NCBI RefSeq assembly: GCF_900129445.1
Contig: NZ_FQVT01000002.1
Coordinates: 372,001 to 436,000, forward strand
Reading direction: 5' to 3'
Source: Salegentibacter echinorum
GTDB lineage: Bacteria > Bacteroidota > Bacteroidia > Flavobacteriales > Flavobacteriaceae
DNA: 64,000 nt
This document shows positions 1 through 9,150 of the stretch, piece by piece. The notes beneath the pieces are model-generated. The model was not told where the DNA came from. It ran no database searches and saw only the letters and a list, made by a program, of their open reading frames with translations. Each line of letters begins with the position of its first letter. Positions within the stretch are counted from its first letter, which is position 1. A program made the position numbers and the translations under genes.

Positions 1-56
1 TGTAGAAACTGTAATAAGGGCTACTAAGTCTTTAGAGCGTAAAAAAGAGCTAAAAA

Positions 57-1277
57 TTAAGTCCCGAAAGGTTTATCGCTAACCTTCTTTCTGAAATTTG
101 CGATTAATAACCACCCAATCCCAATAGGAAATAAACAACTTGCTGCAAATAAGTAATTGAGCAGCTGTTCTGGTATGGGTAGTGCCTGCCAGATGGCGAG
201 GCCGCGGTAAAAAATAATAGCCTCGGTTAATATAAAAGCGGTAAAGAAAAACCAAAAGCCGCCTTTTGAAAGATAAATTAGCTTGAAATGGCTAAGCAAA
301 GCGAGTAAACTTACGCTAATTAAACCTAAAAATGTGAGGTGTAAATAACCAATGACAAAGTCTTGCGACTGGTAGGCGAGTTTTGCAAAATAGGGCAGGG
401 CAGAAATTAATTGCATTAAAACCTTCAGGATGAGAACAATGACGGCTATTTTTAGTAATAACCCGGTAAATCGATCAAAGCCCAAAGCTTTAAAATTCGG
501 TCTTATTATTCCGAAGAATTTTAGGAAAGCGAACACTTGTACCACGGCTCCTATTCCCGCTAGATAATAAAAAACGGTGGGAGGTTGCGTCCAGAGTACT
601 GAAAGGAAAAGCGTGAGTATAGCCGAAATATTAAAAAGATAGAAGAATCTTTGAAAAACCTTTTTATCGATTTCAATATTCCGACTTTCCAGGATAAAAA
701 ATAAAAATCCGCATAAAGCTAAAATAAACCAGGCATTGTATTGAAAATGCAGGTAAAAATAGATCGCCAGCTTATACCAAATAGAGGTTTTGCCCAGGGT
801 AGCCATAACGCCACCAACAGCCCAGGGTCCAATACTGGAAAATACCATATAAATTAATGAGGTTTTTACGCAGGTATAAGAATTCCTGTTTCTAAATTTT
901 TTTGGGGTGTGCTTTAAGACCATCCACGTAAAAAAGTAAGTAGCGATAAGAAAAAGTGTCGAGAAAATTATAGAAAATAAAGCATATCCCTGAAAAGGAA
1001 AACTAAATAACATCCCCAGGATGGTAATTTGTGTAAACCAGAAAATTCGCCGGTACAAAGCATCTATAGCTGCCGACTTTAAATAAAGCAGATAAATTAT
1101 ACTGGTAAGGGCTATATAAACCCAACCTAATAATGCAATATGGGAATGGGTGTGCACCAAAAACCTGTAAGTAGCCGGGACATCGACGATAACAAAAAAC
1201 CTAAGTAAAAGCCCTAGAAGAGCTACCAATAGAAAATATCCTAAAGCCAGGATAGTATGCTTTTTAATCGCAATCAT
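57..1277 (-). CDS. Heme-copper-oxidase-subunit-I-like multi-pass membrane protein
   Basis: A strongly hydrophobic protein of about 406 residues with roughly twelve membrane segments. A histidine-rich stretch (His42, His44, His46, in HTHSHIALLGW) starts the second membrane segment. Further His-containing segments (HFQYNAWF and GYLHLTFLG) resemble the heme-ligand helices of cbb3-type oxidase subunit I. I chose the ATG at 1277 because the 24 extra upstream codons are not hydrophobic and the Met there opens the first membrane helix. It lies downstream of a denitrification block, which fits a role in NO or oxygen respiration or sensing. No HPEVY-type motif of a full catalytic subunit is apparent, so catalytic function is not assured. 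The left neighbour is cut off by the window edge. Confidence 0.55.
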   Translation of the reverse strand: MIAIKKHTILALGYFLLVALLGLLLRFFVIVDVPATYRFLVHTHSHIALLGWVYIALTSIIYLLYLKSAAIDALYRRIFWFTQITILGMLFSFPFQGYALFSIIFSTLFLIATYFFTWMVLKHTPKKFRNRNSYTCVKTSLIYMVFSSIGPWAVGGVMATLGKTSIWYKLAIYFYLHFQYNAWFILALCGFLFFILESRNIEIDKKVFQRFFYLFNISAILTLFLSVLWTQPPTVFYYLAGIGAVVQVFAFLKFFGIIRPNFKALGFDRFTGLLLKIAVIVLILKVLMQLISALPYFAKLAYQSQDFVIGYLHLTFLGLISVSLLALLSHFKLIYLSKGGFWFFFTAFILTEAIIFYRGLAIWQALPIPEQLLNYLFAASCLFPIGIGWLLIANFRKKVSDKPFGT

Positions 1278-1444
1278 GCTTTGCAAGTTAGAAAAAATAT
1301 CAGATTTGTAGGGTGAGTGAACGGAGGTTGCGAGACTTGTAAAAAGCAAATAAAAAAACCAACCTCATTTATTGAATAAGAGCGTTTTTTGGATGTTAAC
1401 TAATATTGAAAATGACTTTTTGAAAAATTCATAAAATAGTCTTT

Positions 1445-1747
1445 CTAATGTTGCCTGGGTTCTTTACCAGAATAGCGCACTCTTATTATTCGAATAGTAT
1501 GTGTTAAAATGCGATATGATATCTGGTAAGTCCGAATTTCATAGGACCTATAGCTGCCATCATTTTTAATTTTATTATCATCTAAGGTGTAAATATCAGG
1601 TTGAGAAATTAGAATATCGGTACTTTTTATAATATCATCAATGAACCCATCTGCAATCTTTAAAGATTTGCTGAGTTGTAGAATATCCTGGTGGATAATT
1701 TCTAGTTGACGCAATGAGCTTGGTGACCATATTATTTTTTTCCCCAT
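1445..1747 (-). CDS. RelE/ParE-family toxin
   Basis: A 100-residue protein with the RelE/ParE toxin layout: an N-terminal strand (KIIWSPSSLRQLE), two helices, then strands carrying the typical YEIRTYQISYRI and IIRVRY segments. Such proteins are ribosome-dependent mRNA interferases (RelE) or gyrase poisons (ParE); the sequence alone does not decide which. Its start overlaps the end of the upstream small gene by 16 bp, the usual translational coupling of an antitoxin-toxin operon. Conserved basic residues near the C terminus (R92, K94, R98 region) fit a toxin active site. Confidence 0.75.
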   Translation of the reverse strand: MGKKIIWSPSSLRQLEIIHQDILQLSKSLKIADGFIDDIIKSTDILISQPDIYTLDDNKIKNDGSYRSYEIRTYQISYRILTHTIRIIRVRYSGKEPRQH

Positions 1748-1968
1748 TGAGCTGCAATCTGCTTAACCTCTTCTTGTGTATAGAAATTACCTGATTCTAT
1801 TTCATTTTCAGAAGCATCAATCTCTTTATTATATTGCTCAACACTAATACGCTCTGATGTTACGCTTTTTCTATACTGCAATATGTTCTTGATAGCCTGT
1901 ACCAGAGTGGGGTCTTGAACCGTTTCCAACTCTTTGTGTATCCAGTCTAAATCTGTTTGTATATTCAT
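1732..1968 (-). CDS. Antitoxin of the RelE/ParE-type module
   Basis: A 78-residue, strongly acidic, mostly helical protein encoded immediately before the RelE/ParE-like toxin and overlapping its start by 16 bp. Short acidic antitoxins of this build precede such toxins in many Bacteroidota. The C-terminal part (YTQEEVKQIAAQWGKK) is the expected toxin-wrapping tail. No clear ribbon-helix-helix or Phd DNA-binding signature can be named, so the assignment rests mainly on gene position, size and charge. Autoregulation of the operon is expected for the class but no operator was identified. Confidence 0.65.
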   Translation of the reverse strand: MNIQTDLDWIHKELETVQDPTLVQAIKNILQYRKSVTSERISVEQYNKEIDASENEIESGNFYTQEEVKQIAAQWGKK

Positions 1969-2154
1969 GACTTCTACTTTTTATTAAGGTAAATATACAA
2001 TTTCTGTGATACTGAAAGTTTATAGGACTATTTAAAGATATGGTTTCCAACCTAAAAAAAGGCCATTCTAATAATACTTCTCAAATAAAAATGGGGACGA
2101 CTTGAAGCAGGTTTTTAAAACAGCTCATTTTAGAGGGATAAAACTAAGTTTTAA

Positions 2155-2877
2155 TTATCCCATTACTTCTTGTTCCAATTTTAAAGCTTTTGGGAATAAG
2201 ATGTTGTTTTCTAGATGAATATGTAAATGCAGGTCTTGCTCAAACTCATCTAATTTTGCATACATCGCTCTAAAAGTGTTGCAGGCGCCCATAGGTGGCG
2301 TGTAATTATTGGTTAGTTGAGCAATTTTACTAAAAATAGCCCCTGCACTTTCGTGCTCGTCTTTCATCATCTCCACAGGGTTTTCTGCCGATCCAAAGGA
2401 GGGACGCTCAAGGGCGCTATTTTCTTCCGAGGCAATCACCAGTTTCTTGATGTAAGGAAAGAGAATAAGTTCTTCTTTTTTTAAATGTGCCGCCAGTTCA
2501 TCTGCTACCTGATGAAATAGATCTTCAACCTCTACTACTTCGGGATGGGTGTTGCCGTGTACTTTGGCAACCCGTGTAGAATATTGTCTTAATAAGGGAA
2601 TATTTTCCTCTACATACTGGTGGTGAATATTTACAATATGATCTATAAGAAAAGGAAGTTTCCAGTTTTTATAATCGTAATTTCTTTCATTGCTGTCATT
2701 AGCAGCTAATAATTCCTGCTCAAGAATATTTAAATCTACGCTTTTGCGATTACAGGCCTTTTCTATACTTTGTCCACCTCCGCAGCAAAAGTCAATCCCG
2801 TATTTCTTAAAAATATGGGCAGTTTTAATATTTTCGGTCACCATTTGTGCCACGGTCTTTTCTCTTAATTGTTCCAT
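2155..2877 (-). CDS. ric: Iron-sulfur cluster repair di-iron protein (Ric/ScdA/YtfE)
   Basis: A 240-residue protein with an N-terminal ScdA/DUF542 segment (about residues 1-60) holding the CC pair in DFCCGGG, followed by a hemerythrin-like four-helix domain with the di-iron ligands (HHQYVEEN, HLKKEELILFPYI, DEHE, HLHIHLENNILFP). The family uses a di-iron centre to restore iron-sulfur clusters damaged by nitric oxide or oxidants. Its place beside the nitrous-oxide reductase operon is consistent with handling nitrosative stress in denitrification. It is full length for the family and is separated from nosY by about 160 bp, so it may have its own promoter. Confidence 0.9.
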   Translation of the reverse strand: MEQLREKTVAQMVTENIKTAHIFKKYGIDFCCGGGQSIEKACNRKSVDLNILEQELLAANDSNERNYDYKNWKLPFLIDHIVNIHHQYVEENIPLLRQYSTRVAKVHGNTHPEVVEVEDLFHQVADELAAHLKKEELILFPYIKKLVIASEENSALERPSFGSAENPVEMMKDEHESAGAIFSKIAQLTNNYTPPMGACNTFRAMYAKLDEFEQDLHLHIHLENNILFPKALKLEQEVMG

Positions 2878-3038
2878 AATTATGGGCTTTTGGTTATTCG
2901 CAAGCTCAATGTTAAGCTAAGTGCTGCGTAAATTTTATTTTTAAAATTTTGTGGTTAACTAAGAATTAGTGTATTACAAAAAGTAAAGTTGAGGTTTTAT
3001 ATAGCTAAAATTTATGAGCCTGCGCATAAAGCTTCTTT

Positions 3039-3821
3039 TTAGAAATCTTTTTTTCCTGAAAGTTTTACAATGCGCCAAACCGGAAAAATAACCCATAGAA
3101 TAAGTACTCCAAAGGAGGTAATACTTCCCAAACTGGTGCCAAAGAAATCTTTAAAAACAGCCCCGGTATAGCCTAAAAGTGCAGAAATATCTAGTTTCAA
3201 TAGAATTAAAATACGGGATAGGTCTATAGGATTAAGCATACTGGCCACCAAAGAAAATTTGTCTAAAGGATAATCCTGAAAATAGACCAGGGACAATAAA
3301 AATAGCCCATCGTAAATTACCGCGAGAAAAAGCCAAAGTAAAATAGCCATTCCAAAACCTTTAATTTTATTTTCCTGTGAAAGGGCAATATTAAAGGCGA
3401 GGGCAGTGAAAATAAAAGTTAGAAATCCGCCCGATACTAATAAAGAAAAGAAATCCCATATCGCCGCCGATTGGAATATACCATAAGCCACAAACGGGAT
3501 TCCCAGCCCTAAAATAAGACTGGCAGAGAGTGAAATAGCTACCCCAAGATATTGGCCCAAAAAGATACTGCTGCGTTTTACCGGCTGGGCAAGCAATAGC
3601 TCGGTGAATTCCCTGGAATTGTAAAAATACATCACCCCAAAAATAGTCCCAATTAATGGTACCAGGATTATAATCACATTCATAAGCGTGATTACAGCAT
3701 TGGAGAGGTCGTTGTTTAAAAACAATAAAACAATGCCCAGTAAAAGATAGAAGAAAAAATATACATAACTCCAACGGCTACGGGACAAATCTTTAAAACT
3801 ATATTTTAAAATTTTAAGCAT
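3039..3821 (-). CDS. nosY: NosY, ABC transporter permease of the nitrous-oxide reductase maturation system
   Basis: A 260-residue protein with six or so membrane helices and the ABC-2 permease pattern (MYFYNSREFTELLLAQPVKRS after the second helix). It pairs with the NosF ATPase encoded just upstream and with NosD to deliver sulfur and copper for NosZ cofactor assembly. I chose the ATG at 3821, which overlaps the last codons of nosF by 8 bp and starts MLKILKYSFKDL; the longer reading from 3857 adds 12 residues inside nosF and is less likely. It is the last gene of the nos operon. Confidence 0.85.
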   Translation of the reverse strand: MLKILKYSFKDLSRSRWSYVYFFFYLLLGIVLLFLNNDLSNAVITLMNVIIILVPLIGTIFGVMYFYNSREFTELLLAQPVKRSSIFLGQYLGVAISLSASLILGLGIPFVAYGIFQSAAIWDFFSLLVSGGFLTFIFTALAFNIALSQENKIKGFGMAILLWLFLAVIYDGLFLLSLVYFQDYPLDKFSLVASMLNPIDLSRILILLKLDISALLGYTGAVFKDFFGTSLGSITSFGVLILWVIFPVWRIVKLSGKKDF

Positions 3822-4521
3822 GATTTTCTGATAAAATGTTAGCAATAGCGTGTTCAAAATCCTGTTGGTTGGTAGCCTTTTTTAACTCGGCTACTGTCCC
3901 GTTGAAGTAAATTTTGCCTTCCAGTAAAAAGACGATCCTATCTGAAATTTCTTCCACAAAACTCATAATATGGGAGGTGATAAGAATGGTTTTTCCTTTT
4001 TCCTTCTCGTTTTGTATTAACTTTCTAAGCCTAATAAGAGAAACGGGGTCCAGGCCGGTGGTAGGTTCGTCTAAAATAATAAGTGGGCTGTTAAACATAA
4101 AGCACAACACCAGGTTTACTTTTTGTTTGCTTCCGCCAGAAAGGTTATTCAGTTTTTTATCTAAAAAAGGTTCCAGTTTAAAAAGTGAAATCAATTCTTT
4201 GTCCCTGGCCGGTTTACAGCGTAAGTCTTTGATCATTTTAATAAGCTCGGTCACGCTTAGATTGCCGGGGAAATTAGCAATTTGAGGTAGGTAATCTATG
4301 TCTTTACGATAATCCCAGTGCTTTATTATTTTTTTACCGTTAATTTTTATTTCTCCTTTTTGAGGTACTACCATCCCTAAAATGCTTTTAATAAGCGTGG
4401 TCTTACCGGAGCCATTTGGGCCTAAAACCGCAATAATCCCGTTTTCTGGAGTTTCTAGGTTGAGGCCGTTAAGTACTTGTAGGGAACCAAATTTTTTATG
4501 TAGATTTTGTATGTTTACCAT
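3814..4521 (-). CDS. nosF: NosF, ABC transporter ATP-binding protein
   Basis: A 235-residue ABC ATPase with Walker A GPNGSGKT (34-41), signature LSGGSKQ (127-133), Walker B IILDEPT (148-154) and a switch histidine (ITSH). In nos operons NosF energises the NosFYD complex that acts in maturation of the copper centres of nitrous-oxide reductase. The gene overlaps nosD by 7 bp upstream and nosY by 8 bp downstream, indicating tight translational coupling. Confidence 0.92.
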   Translation of the reverse strand: MVNIQNLHKKFGSLQVLNGLNLETPENGIIAVLGPNGSGKTTLIKSILGMVVPQKGEIKINGKKIIKHWDYRKDIDYLPQIANFPGNLSVTELIKMIKDLRCKPARDKELISLFKLEPFLDKKLNNLSGGSKQKVNLVLCFMFNSPLIILDEPTTGLDPVSLIRLRKLIQNEKEKGKTILITSHIMSFVEEISDRIVFLLEGKIYFNGTVAELKKATNQQDFEHAIANILSENHA

Positions 4522-5753
4522 GATACTTTTTTCATTAAAGGTTGGGAATCCATAAGGTTGGCCGGTGTGAAAACGGGAGAAACTTTTTCAGAAAAATCTA
4601 ATAGATCTATAAATAAGCTTCTAAGTAGTATAATAGCTTCCGGCGTTCGGTTTACCAGGTAAGAAAATAATTTTACCGGTCGATAAGGTACATCTCCAAT
4701 ACCATTTTTATCCAGGTCATAACCCGTATAAGCACTCCAGTAGTTCTCGGTAAATTCATTATTGTTCAATCTGCCGGTATAACCAATATCAAAAGAGTTG
4801 TATAGGAAGTTGTTTTCTTTAAAAAAGTTATCATAACAAGCACCGCGTATTCTAACAGCATAACCGTTATTTTTAAAATCATTCTTTAAATACTCTATCC
4901 GGTTAGTGTTATCGGCACTTATGGCGATGGTATTTTCCTCAAAAATATTATTTTCTAATTTAGAATCTGTTATTTCTTTAAGCAGGAGACCATAAGAGGC
5001 ACTTCCCCAATTTTTTCTGAAATGATTCCCCCGCATTTCTATAAATTTTGAATACATCACCGCCACGCCGGCGCCGTTATTTTCAAAAATATTATCGGTA
5101 TAAATATCTTCATCAGAAAACATAAAATGTAGCCCATAACGCAGGTTATCCTTACAGAAATTCCCCGAAATTTCCGAGTTATTTACAAATTCCAGGTAAA
5201 TCCCATCCCTTAAGCCAACAATTTTATTGTTTCTAATCTCAACCTTATTGGTGTTCCATAAGTGAATTCCATTGCCACTATTGGACTGGGAACGGGCATT
5301 ACTGGTAATGTGATTTCCAGAAATCACGCCTTCATTAGATTTCTCCAATAGAATTCCGAAGAAAACATTGTCCAGTTTATTATTCAGAATTTTAAAATTT
5401 CTGGATTGTGATACGAGGATGCCAGCGAATTCTTCAGTATGACTTTTTCCTACATTTATAATTTTTAAACCTTCAATAGAAAAATTATTTGCACTTATGC
5501 TTAAGGCAGTACCTTGCATTTCTGCATCAATTACCGGGTAATTCTCACCAATTATTTTCAGGGATTTATTTAAAATCTGGATTCCATTTTCTTTATAAAT
5601 TCCGCTTTTAATTCGAATAAGATCGCCGTCCTCAGCAAAATCTATCGCCTTCTGAATACTACTGATTTCACAGGTTTTACAAACTTCAATTTCTGAAGCA
5701 TGCCCCGCGAAAACCGCGAGGAACAACACTAATATGATAAAAAGTCGTTCCAT
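4515..5753 (-). CDS. nosD: NosD, periplasmic beta-helix protein for NosZ copper-site assembly
   Basis: A 412-residue exported protein: signal peptide in residues 1-19, an N-terminal CxxC (CKTC), then a long right-handed beta-helix made of repeated N-x-F/I-x-x-N-x-I rungs (CASH/NosD type) over roughly residues 40-340. NosD works with the NosFY transporter in building the CuZ sulfide-bridged cluster of nitrous-oxide reductase. The stop overlaps the start of nosF. The size is normal for the family. Confidence 0.9.
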   Translation of the reverse strand: MERLFIILVLFLAVFAGHASEIEVCKTCEISSIQKAIDFAEDGDLIRIKSGIYKENGIQILNKSLKIIGENYPVIDAEMQGTALSISANNFSIEGLKIINVGKSHTEEFAGILVSQSRNFKILNNKLDNVFFGILLEKSNEGVISGNHITSNARSQSNSGNGIHLWNTNKVEIRNNKIVGLRDGIYLEFVNNSEISGNFCKDNLRYGLHFMFSDEDIYTDNIFENNGAGVAVMYSKFIEMRGNHFRKNWGSASYGLLLKEITDSKLENNIFEENTIAISADNTNRIEYLKNDFKNNGYAVRIRGACYDNFFKENNFLYNSFDIGYTGRLNNNEFTENYWSAYTGYDLDKNGIGDVPYRPVKLFSYLVNRTPEAIILLRSLFIDLLDFSEKVSPVFTPANLMDSQPLMKKVSW

Positions 5754-5885
5754 GAATTGATACTTGTATGATAGGAAAGGTTTTTTTCTAATGCGAATAA
5801 CCCCGTTTCATTATTCCTTAAGAAAGGTAAATCGAGTTAATTATCGCTCTTAAAAGGTTAAAATAAAAACTTAAACTGGCTTTGT

Positions 5886-6296
5886 TTATTCTTTAAATTT
5901 AAGCTGTAATTCCTGCCAGGTATAAATTCCTGCTTTTTTAGCTTGAGGATTTTTGGTGCTAAAGGCTGCCAGATGACCTCCCATAGGACTGTTTATAGAA
6001 TCGTTTTGTACAAACTTTGCATGATCTACCTCTAGCATCTTTCCCGGGTCATGAAAGTTAGCCACCAATTTTACCGCCATTTTTGTATCCTTTTGCAGGT
6101 GATCATTCAGCATACATTCTATGGCATCATACTTAAATTGCTTGCCTTTATCACTAACGCTTTGGGCTGCAAATTCTTTATCAACAATAGTCATTTCGCA
6201 AAAATCACACGCGTCACTACCATAGACAATTGGTTCTGGTTCTGTACTACAAGCTACCAATAGCAAACTCACAAATAAGAAAATATAATTTTTCAT
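5886..6296 (-). CDS. nosL: NosL, copper-binding lipoprotein
   Basis: A 136-residue lipoprotein with signal peptide and lipobox LVAC (Cys16). The NosL copper motif is visible as C30-D-F-C33-E-M35. NosL is an outer-leaflet Cu(I) chaperone that supplies copper to NosZ. It sits between the membrane protein gene and nosD inside the nos operon. It is somewhat short but contains the full conserved core, ending in YTWQELQLKF. Confidence 0.88.
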   Translation of the reverse strand: MKNYIFLFVSLLLVACSTEPEPIVYGSDACDFCEMTIVDKEFAAQSVSDKGKQFKYDAIECMLNDHLQKDTKMAVKLVANFHDPGKMLEVDHAKFVQNDSINSPMGGHLAAFSTKNPQAKKAGIYTWQELQLKFKE

Positions 6297-6402
6297 CTTT
6301 TATAATTTTAATCTCAACATAATTCTAAACTTGCTTAAAATCATTGCCTGTTTTTTGCTAAATAACATCAAGGCGGGTTTAAAGCGTTTCTCTATATGCA
6401 GT

Positions 6403-7020
6403 CTATGATTTTCTGGCCGCAACCGAATTTCTACCGGTGATCCACGCCACCAAAGTGAGCAGCATTCCTGCAAACATTAAGTAAGCTCCCGTCTCGGGAT
6501 AGGAGTGAGCAGTAAAATTGAGTATTTTTTGAGAACCAAATAATGGTGGTTTGTAATTGAGCGGATTACCCTCGGCATCGGTTAATTTCATAATAGCTTT
6601 GGGATCAAGATCGGTACCGTACTCCAATAACCAGCTATTAAAATCGTACATTCCAAGAATCCCAAGTACGCTCATTAAAATGAGCCAGGCTAAAAACCAA
6701 TTTGGACTAATTATTTTAAAGAACCCCAGCACACCAAGTAAGATTCCCAACGCAGCCATCCCACCTATTACGAGTGGAAAAGTTTGAAATTCCCACATTT
6801 CTACCGGTTTTGGAATTTTTTTCATCCCAATATAATGGTTAATCCCGTCTATATTCTGAATATCAAATTCTTCTTCCCCCTGTATTCCTCCAATGAAAAT
6901 ATTCATTCCCAAAGGATCTGGGTATTGTGGGGCTTCCAGTTCAATATTCCAAAGCGGAAAGATAAAAAGTCCCAACAAAAGTGCTGAACCAATTATCATT
7001 AATACTCCTGATTTTTTCAT
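6403..7020 (-). CDS. Membrane protein of the clade II nos operon, function unknown
   Basis: A 205-residue protein with about four membrane helices (an N-terminal one, two around residues 80-125, one near 180-200) and two extracytoplasmic segments that are rich in aromatic residues and prolines. It lies between nosZ and nosL in the same direction, with short gaps, so it is probably co-transcribed. Unnamed membrane proteins at this place recur in nos operons of Bacteroidota. I cannot assign a biochemical role; electron delivery or copper-site maturation are guesses from context. No heme-binding CxxCH motif is present. Confidence 0.75.
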   Translation of the reverse strand: MKKSGVLMIIGSALLLGLFIFPLWNIELEAPQYPDPLGMNIFIGGIQGEEEFDIQNIDGINHYIGMKKIPKPVEMWEFQTFPLVIGGMAALGILLGVLGFFKIISPNWFLAWLILMSVLGILGMYDFNSWLLEYGTDLDPKAIMKLTDAEGNPLNYKPPLFGSQKILNFTAHSYPETGAYLMFAGMLLTLVAWITGRNSVAARKS

Positions 7021-7126
7021 AACGTATTTTATTTTTTAAAAAGAAGGCGGGCAGATACAATCTTACCCGCCTTCAACCATCTAAAAACAACCAGTATTAA
7101 AAATAAATCAACTAATTAACCAATTG

Positions 7127-9088
7127 CTATTCCCCGTCTAATGTCCATTTTAGAGGTACCTTAGCATTTTTACTGGAGACTCTTACATAACCTTGCATCT
7201 CCTGGTGAAGTGCGGAGCAGAAATCTGTACAATAGAATGGCCAGATACCTTCTCTTTTAGGTTCCCAGGTAATGGTTTTGGTTTGTCCCGGCATAATCAA
7301 TAATTCCGAGGTATTTGCACCAATCATCGCAAACCCGTGAGGAACATCAAAGTCCTGTTCTAAGTTGGTAACGTGAAAGTAAACCTTGTCCCCAACTTTA
7401 ATTCCTTCCAGGTTATCTGGGGAGAAGTGACTTCTTACCGTAGTCATATACACGTGTACTTCATTACCTTCCCGCACCATTTTAGTTTCATCTTCACTGG
7501 TAGCGGCATATTTATGTTCGTTTTCATCCAGTCTATAGATTTTCCTTGAATTTGGCTTAACCTTATCTGCTCTAATTGCGGCTGCATAATGAGGCTCTCC
7601 GTGTGTTGGGAAGTCTAAAAGTAATTCCATTTTATCACCAGAGATGTCATAAAGCTGCGCAGAGTGCTCCAATTCTGGACCGGTTGGCAGGTAACGGTCT
7701 TTGGTAATTTTATTCATAGAAATCATATACTTACCATCGGGTTTTCTGGAGTTTCCGCCGGGAATCATATTGTGTCCCACAGAATAATAAGCTGGTTGAC
7801 GATCTAATACCTCCCAGGTTCCTAATTTCCATTTTACAACTTCCGAAGAAATAAAGAATGTAGTATAAGCATTTCCTTTACCATCAAACTCGGTGTGCAG
7901 TGGTCCCAGGCCTCCTTCTTTTACTGTACCGCCAAGCGTAGATTCGAAGCTAAGAATGGGAATATCGTATGCTTCTCCTTCAAAATCTTCATTTTCGATA
8001 GCTTTTATCATCTTGGAGAAAGAGTGTACAGTTAAATCTGTAGATAATTTCCCGTTCCCTATAATATATTCGCCAGATGGATCTACATCACAACCGTGTG
8101 GTGATTTTGGGGTTGGCATAAAGAAAACTGCGCCTTCAACTTCTCTTGGATCTACCGTTAACACCTTTTTCTTCATTGTAGAAGTGGCATTATGGGTTTT
8201 ATGGTCAAACACATTGTGAGCGTACTCTGCATCTATCTCTTTTCCACCACCGTTTTTCACATATTCCTGAATTTTTTTCCAGTTTACTGCTGCGATAAAG
8301 TCTTTGTCGTTTTGAGAAGCATTTACTTCTTGCATAGTGTGGGCTTCCTCGGTATTATAGGTAGTAAAGAAGAACCAGCCGTGTGAATCACCACGTCCCG
8401 GGTGAGAAAGATCATAGTTAAAACCTGGCATTTTCAATTGAAAATCTATACTCATACCCCCTTTATCATCTACAGCAATAAAAGTAAGAGGGCCTTTAAA
8501 ATTACCTTTCATTTCTTCAATAGGCATATCTTTTTGTGGATATGGCACAGAAAAACGGGTTCCTGCCACAACATATTCAGTATTTTCGGTCACAAAAGAT
8601 GAAGAGTGGTTCCCCGCGCTGTGTGGGATCTCAATAATCTCTTCGGTCTCAAAAGTTTCCAGGCTAATACGAGCTATTCGTGGTGTATTATTTTCATTGA
8701 TAAAAACCCAACGACCATCGGTCTCCCCATTTGTTTGAGAAATATCTGGGTGGTGGGCATCTCCCCAGGGAATGAATCCGTGGGAGGTGTTTAGCATAGG
8801 AGTAGTTTCTTCAGAATAACCATACCCGTTGGTAGGAAACTGCGAAAATACTGGGATCTCTTTAAACATCCTTCCAGAGGGAAGACCGTAAACCAGGAGG
8901 TTACCGCTATATCCACCAGATAGGAATGCGTAGAACTCATCGTGCTCACCGGGAGCTACATATACACGTTCTGCAACGTTAGAAGCCAGTGCACCCGATT
9001 TCTTTCCCTGGGAATTATCGCTGTTGTTGCACGCCTGGGTTAGAATGCCCAGAATGGCTAAACTAAAGATTCTAAAAAAGTTTTTCAT
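7127..9088 (-). CDS. nosZ: NosZ, nitrous-oxide reductase (clade II)
   Basis: A 653-residue enzyme that reduces N2O to N2 in the periplasm. The N terminus is a Sec-type signal with a Cys at position 20 (lipoprotein-like, ILTQAC) and no twin-arginine motif, as in clade II NosZ. The beta-propeller carries the CuZ ligand motif D110-A-H112-H113. The C-terminal cupredoxin domain has the CuA site: His in FDVPHGF and C620-x3-C624-x3-H628-x2-M631. A cytochrome c gene precedes it and the accessory genes nosL, nosD, nosF and nosY follow on the same strand, forming a complete operon; nosR is absent, as usual in this clade. Confidence 0.97.
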   Translation of the reverse strand: MKNFFRIFSLAILGILTQACNNSDNSQGKKSGALASNVAERVYVAPGEHDEFYAFLSGGYSGNLLVYGLPSGRMFKEIPVFSQFPTNGYGYSEETTPMLNTSHGFIPWGDAHHPDISQTNGETDGRWVFINENNTPRIARISLETFETEEIIEIPHSAGNHSSSFVTENTEYVVAGTRFSVPYPQKDMPIEEMKGNFKGPLTFIAVDDKGGMSIDFQLKMPGFNYDLSHPGRGDSHGWFFFTTYNTEEAHTMQEVNASQNDKDFIAAVNWKKIQEYVKNGGGKEIDAEYAHNVFDHKTHNATSTMKKKVLTVDPREVEGAVFFMPTPKSPHGCDVDPSGEYIIGNGKLSTDLTVHSFSKMIKAIENEDFEGEAYDIPILSFESTLGGTVKEGGLGPLHTEFDGKGNAYTTFFISSEVVKWKLGTWEVLDRQPAYYSVGHNMIPGGNSRKPDGKYMISMNKITKDRYLPTGPELEHSAQLYDISGDKMELLLDFPTHGEPHYAAAIRADKVKPNSRKIYRLDENEHKYAATSEDETKMVREGNEVHVYMTTVRSHFSPDNLEGIKVGDKVYFHVTNLEQDFDVPHGFAMIGANTSELLIMPGQTKTITWEPKREGIWPFYCTDFCSALHQEMQGYVRVSSKNAKVPLKWTLDGE

Positions 9089-9150
9089 TGGATTGAGTTT
9101 TGCTAATTGTTGAATGAATTGTTTAAAATTCTAGGGAGAACAAGACAGGT

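Noticed and set aside
1-82. Short plus-strand open frame entering from the left edge (ending TAA at 80-82)
   Set aside because: Only about 26 codons are inside the window and it overlaps the convergent membrane-protein gene; it may be the tail of a real gene but cannot be supported.
7893-8794. Plus-strand open frames within nosZ
   Set aside because: They are opposite-strand shadows of nosZ with no family similarity and no start signals.
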